DNA from: Micromonospora chokoriensis
GTDB taxonomy: Bacteria > Actinomycetota > Actinomycetes > Mycobacteriales > Micromonosporaceae
Direction: 5' to 3'
DNA: 64,000 nucleotides
Assembly: GCF_000718555.1 (NCBI RefSeq)
Contig: NZ_JOAN01000024.1
Span: 1 to 64,000 of the forward strand
Shown: positions 46,486 to 56,428 of the stretch, one piece after another
Layout of the letters: every line of letters starts with the position of its first letter
How positions within the stretch are numbered: the first letter of the stretch is position 1
Made by a program: the position numbers and the translations under genes
Notes under the pieces: model-generated
Told to the model about the DNA's origin: nothing
The model's input: only the letters and a program-made list of their open reading frames with translations
Database searches by the model: none

Positions 46486-48114
46486 TCACAGGATGGGGGT
46501 GAAACTCTGCCGGATCATCGGCAAGTATGCCGCGTTGACCTGCCAGTCGAACTCTTCTGTCAACCACGAGACGGTGTAGGAGCGCTCGGACGAGGTGTTG
46601 GCCAGCAAGCGGAAGCTGTGCACCGAGACGCCGAGGGCGTTCTGCCACCCGCACTCCCACACCGCGCCACCCCGGAAGATGTCCATCGCGGAGATGTCCA
46701 CCTTGCGGTAGCCCGGTAGCGCCTCACTCCCGGTCAGCCGAGCCTCCTCGGCCTTCCAGTGCGCCACCGGGTCCGGGCGGGCCGGCCCCGCTTCGACGCT
46801 GAGCACCCGGGACTCGCCGGATCTCCGGAAGCAGGTCACCGCGCCCTCGGTCCAGCGCGCCCAACCCACCGGGGCGGCGATGCGGAATCCGGTCGGGTCG
46901 TCGTACCAGGTCCAACCGTCGCGCAGCCCGTACTTCGCGTCCGCTGGCGGGGACACCGCCACCACCGGGGTCGCCGTCGGTGGCGGGGACGACGCGCAGG
47001 CGAACGCCGCCGGCCGTGAGGTCGGCGCGCCACCACCGCTGCCGGACGGTGGGGTCTGCTCGTCGTGTCGGTTGACCAGCGTCAGCGTGACGCCTCCCGC
47101 GACGAGCAGGGCGGCGGCCGTACCAACCAGGGCGATCAGGCGTCGTCGTCGGCGGCCGGGTCGGCTCGGCGGGGGTGCGGTCGGCGTCACCGGTTCGCCG
47201 GGCGGGGCCAGCGGGCCGACCGGGTGGGACGCGATGGCCCGGCCGGCGTTACGGACCGCCGCGACCGCCGAGGACCGGGCCGACGCGGCGGGCTCGTCGT
47301 GGCTTGCCGCGGCGCTGGTCAGTAGCGGCTCCGCCTCGGCGGCGGTCAACCGCCGCCAGGGGTCGCGCTGCAACAGGCCGGTGAGGACGGCACCCATCGG
47401 GCCGGCCCGACGCATCGGATCCGGTGGTTCGGTGGCCAGGGCACTGAGCGTCGCCATCGCGCTCGATCGCGCGTACGGTGACTGCCCCTCGACCGTCGCG
47501 TAGAGCGTCGCACCCAGCGACCACATGTCGGTGCGCGCATCCGACACCCCTTCGCGGGCCCGCTCGGGGGCGACGAACTGCGGCGAGCCGAGCACGGTGC
47601 CGGGCCCGGTCATCGCGCCGTCGCCGCCCTCGAAGGTGGCCAGCCCGAAGTCGGTGAGCACCACCCGCCCGTCGTCGGCCACCAGCACGTTGTGCGGCTT
47701 CACGTCGCGGTGCAGCACGCCGGCGGTGTGCGCGGCCCGCAACGCGGCGAGCACCGCCAGCCCGATCCGGGCGGTCCGCTGCGGGCTCAGCGGCCCTTCG
47801 GCGCTGATGATCTGCTGCACCGACCGGGACGGCACGTACTCCATCACGATCCAGGGGCTCTCCCGGTCGTGCACCACGTCGTAGATGCGGACCACGTTGG
47901 GATGGTTGAGCCGGGCGGCGGTGCGTGCCTCGCGCAGGGTGCGCAGCCGCAACTCCTCGCGCTCGGTCTCGGCCAGCCAGGACGGCGGCACTACCTCCTT
48001 CACCGCCACGTCGCGGTGCAGCATCTCGTCGCGAGCAAGCCACACCCGGCCCATTCCGCCGGTGCCGACCAGGTCGAGCAGCCGGTACCGACCCGCGATC
48101 AGCAACTGATGCAC
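46486..48114 (-). CDS. Transmembrane Ser/Thr protein kinase (paralogue 1)
   Basis: Hanks-type kinase, about 542 residues. The kinase domain spans about 8-270: GTGGMGRVW, DVAVKEVV (Lys), HRDVKPHNV, DFGLATF and PERAREGVSDARTDMWSLG. A Pro/Ala-rich juxtamembrane stretch leads to RRRRR and one transmembrane helix (about 345-365). The outer part begins with a Ser/Pro linker and ends in a compact domain (WTWYDDPTGFRIAAPVGWAR ... SWLTEEFDWQVNAAYLPMI) that may sense an external cue. GTG 48114 has GGGGGAG five bases upstream. Its sister gene lies 119 bases upstream. Confidence 0.9.
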   Translation of the reverse strand: MHQLLIAGRYRLLDLVGTGGMGRVWLARDEMLHRDVAVKEVVPPSWLAETEREELRLRTLREARTAARLNHPNVVRIYDVVHDRESPWIVMEYVPSRSVQQIISAEGPLSPQRTARIGLAVLAALRAAHTAGVLHRDVKPHNVLVADDGRVVLTDFGLATFEGGDGAMTGPGTVLGSPQFVAPERAREGVSDARTDMWSLGATLYATVEGQSPYARSSAMATLSALATEPPDPMRRAGPMGAVLTGLLQRDPWRRLTAAEAEPLLTSAAASHDEPAASARSSAVAAVRNAGRAIASHPVGPLAPPGEPVTPTAPPPSRPGRRRRRLIALVGTAAALLVAGGVTLTLVNRHDEQTPPSGSGGGAPTSRPAAFACASSPPPTATPVVAVSPPADAKYGLRDGWTWYDDPTGFRIAAPVGWARWTEGAVTCFRRSGESRVLSVEAGPARPDPVAHWKAEEARLTGSEALPGYRKVDISAMDIFRGGAVWECGWQNALGVSVHSFRLLANTSSERSYTVSWLTEEFDWQVNAAYLPMIRQSFTPIL

Positions 48115-48233
48115 GGTCGCTCCCCCTCGGTCACCCCGGGTTCCACGATAGCCACCAATGCCGGCTTTCTCATCCACTGAGCGGCCTCGATCCACGACGG
48201 ACAGTAGTGCGGATCATGGCCATACGGTGCAGG

Positions 48234-49874
48234 TCAGCGGGGTGGTCGGAAACTGTTTCGCACCAGGAGCCAGTCAGCTGCGGCCCCCGCCCAGTCCTCG
48301 TCGTGGATGATCCAAGCCAGGGTCCACCGGTCGGCTCCGAGGATCTGCTGCCGGGCATGCAGCCACGGCCCGTGCGGTGTCCGCCACCGCAACTCCCACT
48401 CGGCCCCGCCGCCGCCCGCGGCGAGCCGGATCTCGTCGTACCCCGGCAACGACCCCGACCCGGCCGCCGCGTCGCGGGTGGCCCGCAGCCGTTGCAGGGG
48501 ATCGGTGGCATCGCCCTTGGCGACGCTGAAGGCCCGGCCGGTCGCCGGGTCCTGGAAGCACGCCACCCCGTCGTCGCGGGAGGTCAGCCACGTCGCCGGT
48601 ACGGAGACCCGGAAGCCGGTGGTGTCGACGTGCCAGACCCAGCCGGGCGGCGGCCGGAACTCTTCACCCGAGTCCGGTGCGCTGGCCGACACCGGCGTGC
48701 CGACGATGTCCGGGCGGACACACGGGAATGGAGGCGGGGGGACGTTCCGGCCACCGGGCGGCGGGCCGGGGCGGTCCGGGCCGCCTGGTCCACCTGGACC
48801 GCCGCCGCCGTCGGGTGGACGGTTCGGCGGGGGCGTGTAGGACCAGCCGGTGGGGTCGGTGGGCTTGTCGTCGGTGACGGTCAGCGCGGTGCCGACGCCG
48901 GCTACGACGGCGACCAGCAGCGCCACGGCGACCAGCGCCACCCGACGTGCGGTACGCCCGGCGGCCGCCGGATCCGGGGTCGGCGTGGGGGATGCTGGGG
49001 TCGGGTCGGCGCTCGCGGTGGCGGCCGGGTCGGGTAGTGGAACCGTGGGGTCCTGGTCTTGGTCTTCGTCGCCGGTCGCGGCAGCCTGGAGCAGTCGCCG
49101 GGCCCCGTCGTGGTCGAGGCGGTCGCGCGGGTCGCGGCGCAGCAGCCCGGCGAGCACCGGCGCGAGCGCCCCGGCGTGCGGTGCGGGGTCCGGTGGCCCG
49201 GCGGCCAGCGCGCTCAGGGTGGCCATCGCGGTGCTGCGGGCGTACGGGGACTGCCCCTCCACAGCGGCGTGCAGGGTCGCCCCGAGCGACCACAGGTCGG
49301 CGGCCACCGTGGACACCCCCTCGGCGGCCCGTTCCGGGGCCACGTACTGCGGGGAGCCGAGGACCATGCCGGGTCGGGTCATCGTGCCGTCGCCGCCGTC
49401 GAAGGTGGCCAGCCCGAAGTCGGTGAGCATCACCCGCCCGTCGTGTGCCACGAGCACGTTCTGCGGTTTGATGTCGCGGTGCAGCACCCCGGCGGTGTGC
49501 GCGGCTTGCAGCGCGTCGAGCACGGCCAGGCCAATCCGGGCCGCGCGGGCCGGTGCCAGTGGCCCTTCGGCGTCCACGACGTCTTGGAGGGTGCGCGACG
49601 GGACGTACTCCATGACGATCCATGGGCTGTCGTCGACCGCGACGACGTCGTAGAGCCGGACCACGGCGGGGTGGTTGAGTCGGGCGGCGGCGCGCGCCTC
49701 CCGCAGGGTACGCAGGCGCACCTCGGCCCGTTCATGTTCGGCCAACCAACTCGGTGGAACGATCTCCTTGACCGCTACCTCGCGGTGCAGCATCTCGTCG
49801 CGGGCACGCCACACCCGACCCATGCCCCCGCGACCCACCAGGTCGAGCAGCCGGTACCGACCGGCGATCAGCAC
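48234..49874 (-). CDS. Transmembrane Ser/Thr protein kinase (paralogue 2)
   Basis: About 546 residues, same architecture as its neighbour: GRGGMGRVWRARDEMLHRE, VAVKEIV, HRDIKPQNVL, DFGLATFDGGDGTM, PERAAEGVSTVAADLWSLG; a transmembrane helix near 310-330; a Pro/Gly-rich outer linker (rich in PPPDGGGGPGG); then a domain beginning WVWHVDTTGFRVSVPATW. The outer domains of the two kinases align (DTTGFRVSVP / DPTGFRIAAP), so the pair arose by duplication, with the linkers diverging most. GTG 49874 has GGAG nine bases upstream. Confidence 0.9.
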   Translation of the reverse strand: MLIAGRYRLLDLVGRGGMGRVWRARDEMLHREVAVKEIVPPSWLAEHERAEVRLRTLREARAAARLNHPAVVRLYDVVAVDDSPWIVMEYVPSRTLQDVVDAEGPLAPARAARIGLAVLDALQAAHTAGVLHRDIKPQNVLVAHDGRVMLTDFGLATFDGGDGTMTRPGMVLGSPQYVAPERAAEGVSTVAADLWSLGATLHAAVEGQSPYARSTAMATLSALAAGPPDPAPHAGALAPVLAGLLRRDPRDRLDHDGARRLLQAAATGDEDQDQDPTVPLPDPAATASADPTPASPTPTPDPAAAGRTARRVALVAVALLVAVVAGVGTALTVTDDKPTDPTGWSYTPPPNRPPDGGGGPGGPGGPDRPGPPPGGRNVPPPPFPCVRPDIVGTPVSASAPDSGEEFRPPPGWVWHVDTTGFRVSVPATWLTSRDDGVACFQDPATGRAFSVAKGDATDPLQRLRATRDAAAGSGSLPGYDEIRLAAGGGGAEWELRWRTPHGPWLHARQQILGADRWTLAWIIHDEDWAGAAADWLLVRNSFRPPR

Positions 49875-49957
49875 CTGTGCACGCTCCTCCTCAGCCGCTG
49901 TCCGGGCTACACCCTAACCAGCGGATCGGAAGTCACCTATCGGTCGTCCGACTCAGC

Positions 49958-51211
49958 TCAACAGGCGGCGTGGTCGGCGGCGGCCAGCAGATTCCCCTCG
50001 GGGATGGCGATCCGGGGGCGCCCCCCGGCCAGTCGGGCGGCGGCGCGTCGGGTCTGCACGGGTCCGTGCTCGCGACGGGCGGCGGCGTAGCTGGCGGCGG
50101 TGTGGGCCGCGATGGTGGCCCAGCCGTACCGCTCGCCGACCATCGTGCGGGCCCGGCGGGCCAGCCGCCGGGCGAAGACCTCGTCGCCGAGCAGTTGGCC
50201 GACCGCGCCGGCGAGCGCGTCCGGGTCGCTGTGCGGGAACGTCACTCCGGTCACGCCGGATTCGACGATCTCGGCGAGGCCGCCGGTGCGGGCCACGGCC
50301 AGCGGCGCTCCGGCTGCCGCGGCCTCCAGCGCCACCATGCCGAACGGCTCGTAGAGGCTGGGGACCACTGTCGCGTCGGTCGCGCCGAGCATCGCCGGCA
50401 GTTGGGTGGAGTCGAGGAAACCGGTGAACCGGACGGTCGAGCTGAGCGCCAGCCGTCGGGCCTGGGCCTCCAACTCGGCGCGGTACGGGCCGTCGCCGGC
50501 GATCACCACGCGCAGCCCCGGGTGCCGTTCGCGGAGCCGGGGTACGGCGTGCACCAGATGCTGGACGCCCTTCTCGTAGACCAGCCGCCCGGCGTACCCG
50601 ACCAGCGGGCCGTCCCCGGCGAACCGTGCCCGGGCCGACGCGACCGCGCGGGGACGTGCCCGCCAGGCCCGGTCGTCGACCCCGTTGGCCACCACGTCGA
50701 CCTGGCTGGCCGGTACGTCGAAGAGCGTGGTCACCTGCTCGCGCATGTAACCGGAACAGGTGATCACTCGAATGGATGAGCCGCTGAGCCAGTGCTCGAC
50801 GCCGTGGATGGTGCGGTTCATCTCCTCCGGCAGCCAACCCTGGTGCCGGCCCGCCTCGGTGGCGTGCATGGTGGTGACCAGGGGGAGGTCCAGGTGTTCG
50901 GCGAGTGTGATGGCCGTGTGGGCGACGAGCCAGTCGTGGGCGTGGATGACGTCGTAGCTGCCGGCCTGGGTGGCGCGCAGCGCGGTGCGGGTGAGGGTGT
51001 GGTTGAAGGCCATCGTCCAGGCCAGCAGCGAGTCGGTGGCGAGGGGGAAGGCGACGGGGTCTTCGGGGGTGCGCAGGATGTGGACGCCGTCGGCGTACTC
51101 CTCCAGGGGTGCGCCGTCGGTGTGGCGGGGGACGACGGTGACCTCGTGGCCGGCGGCGGCGAGGGCGACGGAGAGGGCGTGCACGTGTCGGCCGAGACCG
51201 CCGACGAGCAC
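49958..51211 (-). CDS. GT4-family glycosyltransferase, 5' end irregular
   Basis: GT-B glycosyltransferase with GGLGRHVHALSVALAAAGH at the N-terminus, AHDWLVAHTA, VGYAGRLVYEKGVQHLV, and the GT4 donor-site block PSLYEPFGMVALEAAAAG (E-x7-E). It resembles glycogen/alpha-glucan synthases of the GT4 type, and the neighbours are glucan enzymes. From GTG 51211 it has about 417 residues and lacks the usual first strand. In the same open frame just upstream lie codons for SWEYPP, the motif that normally precedes VLVGGLG, but no start codon; a good ATG with AGGGGG four bases upstream stands at 51233 one base out of frame. A frameshift, real or from sequencing, is suspected. Confidence 0.8.
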   Translation of the reverse strand: MLVGGLGRHVHALSVALAAAGHEVTVVPRHTDGAPLEEYADGVHILRTPEDPVAFPLATDSLLAWTMAFNHTLTRTALRATQAGSYDVIHAHDWLVAHTAITLAEHLDLPLVTTMHATEAGRHQGWLPEEMNRTIHGVEHWLSGSSIRVITCSGYMREQVTTLFDVPASQVDVVANGVDDRAWRARPRAVASARARFAGDGPLVGYAGRLVYEKGVQHLVHAVPRLRERHPGLRVVIAGDGPYRAELEAQARRLALSSTVRFTGFLDSTQLPAMLGATDATVVPSLYEPFGMVALEAAAAGAPLAVARTGGLAEIVESGVTGVTFPHSDPDALAGAVGQLLGDEVFARRLARRARTMVGERYGWATIAAHTAASYAAARREHGPVQTRRAAARLAGGRPRIAIPEGNLLAAADHAAC

Positions 51212-51370
51212 CGGCGGGTACTCCCAGGAACATGCGGCCCCCTTTGAGTTGTCCCCGGGCGCGCGCCGACCGACACCGGAATCGATGTCGCCGCCGCGTC
51301 TGGATCGGGGCCAATCCTGCCGGGATCGCGATAACCAGCGGCGACACCACGATTGCGGTCGTGTAAAGCG

Positions 51371-53314
51371 CTACTGGCTCTTTCGACGCACCCGCAGCAA
51401 CTCGGCCACGGACCATGCCTGGAACGGGCAGCCGGTCGCGGCGTGCGGCGCGAGGCCATCGGCCGTCTCGCTCACCGAGCCTAACCCATATTCCATCAAA
51501 TGAGCCTCTATGCCGACGAATGCGTCATCGACGGACATCTTTCCACGGCGGGCGGCGTCCACGTACGGACCGAGCAGCCACGGCCAGACCGTGCCCTGGT
51601 GGTAGCCCCCGTCCCGGTCGGCCGGGCCACCCCCGTGCCGGCCCACGAACTCCGGCGAGTCCGGGGCGAGGCTGCGCGGCCCGAGCGGGGTGAACAGACC
51701 GTCCGCGATTCGCCGCAGCGTCGCCTCGTCCGGCTCCATCGGCGCGTACGGCAGCGACCAGGCCAGCAGCTGGTTGGGGCGCAACGCGTCGTCGTCGTGC
51801 AGGGCCGCTCCACCCAGCGGGTACGCCGGCGCGGGCGCGTCCAGCACGTCGTGCAGCCACCCGGTCGGCGCCGGGAAACGCTCCCGGAAGGAGGAGGTGG
51901 CCTGCCCGTGGCGTCGCCACAGCTCGTCCGCGTCCTGCCCGGCCAGTTCGGTCAGCTCCGCGAGCCCGGCCAGCCCGTTGATCCACAACGCGTTGACCTC
52001 GACCGGCTTTCCGGTACGCGGGGTGACCGGCACCCCGTAGACCCGCGCGTCCATCCAGGTCAACGCCGTGCCGGCGGCGCCCTGGGTGAGCAGCCCGTCG
52101 GCCGCATCGACGCGGATCCCGTACCGGGTGCCGGCCACGTGGGCGTCGATCACCGCGCGCAGGGCGGGCAGCAGCTCGTCGCCGAGGTCGGTGTCGCCGG
52201 TGACGGTGACGTGCCGGCTCACCGCGTGCAGGAACCACAGCGTGCCGTCGACGGTGTTGTACTCCACCCGGCCGGTGTCGGCGGTGTTGGCGAGCATCCC
52301 CTCGGACAGCGTCGCCGCGTACGCCCGCAGCAGCTCCCGCCCCTCGTCGGCGCGGCCCGTGCAGAGGAACAACCCCTCGTAGGAGATCATCGTGTCCCGG
52401 GACCAGGCCCCGAACCACGGGTAGCCGGCGACCACGTCCACCGCCGCTTGGTTGGTGCGCACCACGAACGCGTCGGCGGCCAGCGCCAGGGCGGCGTCCA
52501 CGTCGTCGGCTGGTTTGGCCGTCGCCACCACCTGCCGGTTGCGCCGCCGGGCCGTCGCCACGATCTCCTCCGCCGACGGTGGCACTAGGTCGAGCTGACC
52601 GGCCCAGGCCCGCACCGACACCGTGTCGCCGGGGCGTTCCAACTCGCCGGAGAAGCGGCCCGCGTACCAGAGATCCTCATCCGGGTGCAGGCCCCGGTTG
52701 GCCTCCTCGCGGTGGTGCACGCCCAACCACCACTGCCCCTCGGGCGTCCAGCCCGGCCCGGCGAGCCGGTACGCGCCCTCGACCACCGCGCCGTCGGCGA
52801 CCGCCTCGACCTGCGGAATCGGGCCGTCGGCCCGGCGTTCGCCGTGCGCGTCGCGCCAGGTGCAGGCGGCCGACAGCTCCAGCCGGACGGGACCGCCGGC
52901 GACCAGCCGGTGCACCACCGCGACGCAGGAGCGGCCGGGCAGCATGGCCAACTCCCGTTCGATCACCACCGCGCCGATCCGCCACCGCCACCGGGGCAGC
53001 CCGTCGATGAGGTCGAAGCGCTCCAACAGCTCGAAGCCGCGCGGGTCCACGTCGCCGGAGGACCACTCGTGCGCGCCGAGGCGCACCCGCGCGCCGGACG
53101 GCAGGGTGACCGCCGGATCGAGACTGACCAGTCCCACCTGCCGGGACGCCGGCGTTTCGCCGGGAACCACCAACAGACCGTGGTAGCGACGGGTCCGCAG
53201 CCCTGCGACCGTGCCCATCGCGTATCCGCCGAGGCCGTCGGGGACCAGCCACTCCCGGCTTGCCGCGCTGGTCAGATCGCCGCACACCTGCGGGCCGAAA
53301 TGAATGTCGATCAA
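51371..53314 (-). CDS. Glycogen debranching enzyme (amylo-alpha-1,6-glucosidase)
   Basis: About 647 residues. The N-terminal GDE domain has REWLVPDGLGGYAMGTVAG and RRYHGLLVVPG; the catalytic (alpha/alpha)6 barrel has PWFGAWSRDTMISYEG (Asp acid), DTGRVEYNTVDGTLWFLHA and GYHQGTVWPWLLGPYVDA. It hydrolyses alpha-1,6 branch glucose. TTG 53314 is the start: GGAGG stands about five bases before it and the family N-terminus (LIDIHFGPQVC) begins there. It diverges from the GH63-like gene. In the 159-base gap toward the GT4 gene I see only a small CACGA/TCGTG hairpin (about 51345-51362) after its stop. Confidence 0.9.
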   Translation of the reverse strand: MIDIHFGPQVCGDLTSAASREWLVPDGLGGYAMGTVAGLRTRRYHGLLVVPGETPASRQVGLVSLDPAVTLPSGARVRLGAHEWSSGDVDPRGFELLERFDLIDGLPRWRWRIGAVVIERELAMLPGRSCVAVVHRLVAGGPVRLELSAACTWRDAHGERRADGPIPQVEAVADGAVVEGAYRLAGPGWTPEGQWWLGVHHREEANRGLHPDEDLWYAGRFSGELERPGDTVSVRAWAGQLDLVPPSAEEIVATARRRNRQVVATAKPADDVDAALALAADAFVVRTNQAAVDVVAGYPWFGAWSRDTMISYEGLFLCTGRADEGRELLRAYAATLSEGMLANTADTGRVEYNTVDGTLWFLHAVSRHVTVTGDTDLGDELLPALRAVIDAHVAGTRYGIRVDAADGLLTQGAAGTALTWMDARVYGVPVTPRTGKPVEVNALWINGLAGLAELTELAGQDADELWRRHGQATSSFRERFPAPTGWLHDVLDAPAPAYPLGGAALHDDDALRPNQLLAWSLPYAPMEPDEATLRRIADGLFTPLGPRSLAPDSPEFVGRHGGGPADRDGGYHQGTVWPWLLGPYVDAARRGKMSVDDAFVGIEAHLMEYGLGSVSETADGLAPHAATGCPFQAWSVAELLRVRRKSQ

Positions 53315-53401
53315 CTTTCCTCCACCGGCGGCAAGGTGTAACACGCCACGACGAGAATGGCCGCTGTGGTCAAGTACCGAGGCGACGTCAAGGATGTGCA
53401 C

Positions 53402-56065
53402 GTGATCACTGACCGATCGTCCTCCGACGCCTCGCCACCCGACGCTGAGCGGCTCCGGCTCGCCCAAGCCGACTCGGGGGAGCAGGACTGGCGAGCATGG
53501 GGTCCCTATCTGTCCGAACGGGCGTGGGGGACGGTACGGGAGGACTACAGCGAGCACGGTACGGCCTGGGACTACTTCCCGCATGACCACGCGCGGTCCA
53601 GAGCCTACCGGTGGAATGAAGACGGGATGGCCGGCGTCTGCGACGAACGACAGACCTTCGCGTTCGCTCTCGCCCTCTGGAACGGCAAGGACCCGATCCT
53701 CAAGGAACGGATGTTCGGCCTCGGCGGCGACGGCGGCAACCACGGCGAGGACGTCAAGGAGTACTGGTGGTACGAGGACTCCACGCCCACCCACTCCTGG
53801 ATGCGGTGGCGCTACCACTACCCGCAGGCCGCCTTCCCGTACGACGAACTCGTCGCGGTGAACGCGTTGCGTGGCCGCGACGACACCGAGTACGAGTTGG
53901 TGGACACCGGGATCTTCGACGACGACCGGTACTGGGCGGTGACTGTCGACTACGCCAAGGCCTCCCCGACCGACCTGTGCATGGTGGTGACCGTCGCCAA
54001 CCGGGGCGATGAGGCGGCGACCCTGCACGTGCTGCCCACCCTGTGGTTCCGTAACACCTGGTCCTGGGGCCTGCCCGGCGGCGACCGGATCCCCCAGCTG
54101 ACCGGCCAGGGCACCCGGCTCGTCGGCGAGCACCGGGTGCTCGGCCAACTGCTGCTGGAGGGTGACGGCGGCCCGGTGCCGCTGCTCTGCGACAACGACA
54201 CCAACGCCGAACGACTCTGGGGTCTACCCGGCCGCTCGCCCTACCCGAAGGACGGCATCAACGACCACGTCGTCAACGGCGCGGCCACGGTCAACCCGGC
54301 CCGGGAGGGCACCAAGGGCGCGCTGCACTACGTGCTCGACGTGCCGGCCGGCGGGCAGCGCCAGATCCGGCTGCGCCTGACCCGTACCGCGTCGCCGCCG
54401 GCCGCCGCGCCGCCGCCGCCGGCCGACCTCAGCGAGGGCTTCGAGGCCGTGGTGTGGGCCCGGCGGGCCGAGGCGAACCGGTTCTTCGCCGGAGTGATCC
54501 CGCCGGCCGCCACACCCGACGAGGCGTTGGTGGCCCGGCAGGCCATCGCCGGGCTGATGTGGGGCAAGCAGTTCTACCACTTCGACGTCAAGCGTTGGCT
54601 CGAAGGCGACCCGGGCTCGACACCGCCGCCGGCCGGGCGTCGGCACGGGCGCAACAGCGCCTGGTGGCACATGACCAGCTTCGACGTCATCTCCATGCCC
54701 GACCCGTGGGAATACCCGTGGTACGCGGCCTGGGACCTGGCCTTCCACTGTGTGAGCATCGCCCGGGTCGACCCGGGCTTCGCCAAGGAGCAGATCCTGC
54801 TCCTGCTCCGCGAGTGGTACCTGCACCCCAACGGGCAGATCCCGGCGTACGAGTGGGCGTTCGGTGACGTGAACCCGCCGGTGCACGCCTGGGCGGCGCT
54901 GAAGGTGTTCGAGATCGACGGCGGCCGGGACTACGACTTCCTGGCCCGGGTGATGCACAAGCTGCTGCTCAACTTCACCTGGTGGGTCAACCGCAAGGAC
55001 ACCGGCGGCAACAACGTCTTCGAGGGCGGCTTCCTCGGGCTGGACAACGTCGGGCCGTTCGACCGCTCGGCGGCGCTGCCGGTCGCCGGCGTGCTGGAGC
55101 AGTCCGACGGCACCGGCTGGATGGGCATGTACGCGCTCAACCTGCTGGACATGGCGATCGTGCTCGCCGAACATGACCGGACCTGGGTAGACACCGCCAC
55201 CAAGTTCTTCGAGCACTTCGCCTACATCGCCGCCGCCGCGTACGAGCAGGGGTTGTGGGACGACGAGGACGCCTTCTTCTACGACGTGCTGCGCCTCGCC
55301 GACGGCACGAAGGTGCCGCTGAAGGTCCGCTCCGTCGTCGGGCTGCTGCCGTTGGCGGCCACCACCCGGCTCTCCGCCAGGACCCTGCACCAGCTGCCGG
55401 AGCTGGGTGCCCGGTTGCGCTGGTTCCTCACCAACCGCCCGGAGTACGCCCAGGTGATCGGCGCCCGCCGACTGGGCCCCGACGGCCGGCAGCAGCGGTT
55501 GCTCTCCATGGTCGGCCCGGAGCAGGTGGTTCGCCTGCTCGCCCGGATGCTCGATCCCGACGAGTTCCTCTCCGACTTCGGCCTCCGTACGCTGTCCCGT
55601 GCCCACCTGGACAAGCCGTTCTCGGTCACCCTCGGCGGGCAGGAGTTCTCCGTCGGCTATGAGCCGGCCGAGTCGACAAGCGGGCTGTTCGGGGGCAACT
55701 CGAACTGGCGTGGTCCGATTTGGATGCCGACGAACTACCTGCTGATCAGCGCGCTACGGGACTACGCGGCGTTCTTCGGCGACGGCCTCCAGGTGGAGTA
55801 CCCGACCCGCTCCGGGGTGAAGCGCACCCTCGACGAGATCGCCGACGACCTCTCCGCCCGGCTGATCGCGCTCTTCACCCAGGACGACTGGGGTCGACGG
55901 CCGATCTACGGCGCGTGCCAGCTCTTCCAGACCCACCCGGACTGGCGGGATCTGATCGCGTTCCCCGAGTACTTCCACGGCGACAACGGGGCCGGCCTGG
56001 GCGCCTGGCACCAGACCGGCTGGACGGCCCTGGTAGCCGACCTGATCCTCACCCTGCGCCGCTGA
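53402..56065 (+). CDS. GH63-like glucosidase (MGH1-type)
   Basis: About 887 residues, no signal peptide. It begins with the conserved [20 protein letters not shown] and [20 protein letters not shown] blocks of bacterial GH63-like proteins; the (alpha/alpha)6 barrel carries [12 protein letters not shown] (predicted acid Asp), [42 protein letters not shown] and [20 protein letters not shown]. Likely substrate: alpha-glucosides such as glucosylglycerate or short glucans. GTG 53402 has AAGGA eight bases upstream; ATG 53357 would add 15 residues. It diverges from the debranching gene. Confidence 0.87.
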   Translation: MITDRSSSDASPPDAERLRLAQADSGEQDWRAWGPYLSERAWGTVREDYSEHGTAWDYFPHDHARSRAYRWNEDGMAGVCDERQTFAFALALWNGKDPILKERMFGLGGDGGNHGEDVKEYWWYEDSTPTHSWMRWRYHYPQAAFPYDELVAVNALRGRDDTEYELVDTGIFDDDRYWAVTVDYAKASPTDLCMVVTVANRGDEAATLHVLPTLWFRNTWSWGLPGGDRIPQLTGQGTRLVGEHRVLGQLLLEGDGGPVPLLCDNDTNAERLWGLPGRSPYPKDGINDHVVNGAATVNPAREGTKGALHYVLDVPAGGQRQIRLRLTRTASPPAAAPPPPADLSEGFEAVVWARRAEANRFFAGVIPPAATPDEALVARQAIAGLMWGKQFYHFDVKRWLEGDPGSTPPPAGRRHGRNSAWWHMTSFDVISMPDPWEYPWYAAWDLAFHCVSIARVDPGFAKEQILLLLREWYLHPNGQIPAYEWAFGDVNPPVHAWAALKVFEIDGGRDYDFLARVMHKLLLNFTWWVNRKDTGGNNVFEGGFLGLDNVGPFDRSAALPVAGVLEQSDGTGWMGMYALNLLDMAIVLAEHDRTWVDTATKFFEHFAYIAAAAYEQGLWDDEDAFFYDVLRLADGTKVPLKVRSVVGLLPLAATTRLSARTLHQLPELGARLRWFLTNRPEYAQVIGARRLGPDGRQQRLLSMVGPEQVVRLLARMLDPDEFLSDFGLRTLSRAHLDKPFSVTLGGQEFSVGYEPAESTSGLFGGNSNWRGPIWMPTNYLLISALRDYAAFFGDGLQVEYPTRSGVKRTLDEIADDLSARLIALFTQDDWGRRPIYGACQLFQTHPDWRDLIAFPEYFHGDNGAGLGAWHQTGWTALVADLILTLRR

Positions 56066-56095
56066 CCGCCCGGGCCGCGCCTGCGCGGGCCTGCC

Positions 56096-56183
56096 GTCGG
56101 CGTGATCGCGCTCGATCCATGTTGTAGCGGTATCCCCGGCGTCGGAGGCCACACGATCCTGGATCGAGCACGGTCATGCGGAC
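56096..56183. repeat. Imperfect palindromic intergenic element C
   Basis: Arms 56096-56127 and 56152-56183 are complementary around GATCG(C/T)GCTCGATCCA. It is the same family as element B: the shared loop segment GGAGGCCAC and the TCGAGCACG(A/G)TCATG arm recur. It lies between two tandem genes, so it is not limited to convergent gaps. Confidence 0.7.
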
Positions 56184-56278
56184 CGTCAGCGATCGGTGCA
56201 TTCGTCGCCGCCGCACCCTCCTGACCGCTTCGGTCGAGCACTGCCGAGCGTAGGAGCGGCGTTCGCGCAAATCAATAC

Positions 56279-56339
56279 TTGACGAAGTTTAATAATCCAC
56301 TTAGGTTTCGGCCATGTTTCGTCCGACCCTTTTGGTCGG
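56279..56339 (+). promoter_or_regulatory. Promoter and leader hairpin of GH27 gene
   Basis: In an AT-rich island: -35 TTGACG (56279-56284), 17-base spacer, -10 TAGGTT (56302-56307). The leader holds a hairpin CCGACC (56323-56328)/GGTCGG (56334-56339). The 363-base gap 56066-56428 contains this promoter, element C and nothing else recognisable. Confidence 0.55.
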
Positions 56340-56428
56340 TCGTATCGCAACAGGCACCACCCCGGTTCCCCCCAACCCGGAGGTGTGACCGCGATGAGCT
56401 GTCACACACACAGAGAGACGTGCCGCTC

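Noticed and set aside
53315..54148. 5' extension of the debranching enzyme frame to 54148
   Set aside because: Antisense to the GH63-like gene; TTG 53314 with GGAGG upstream begins where family sequence begins.
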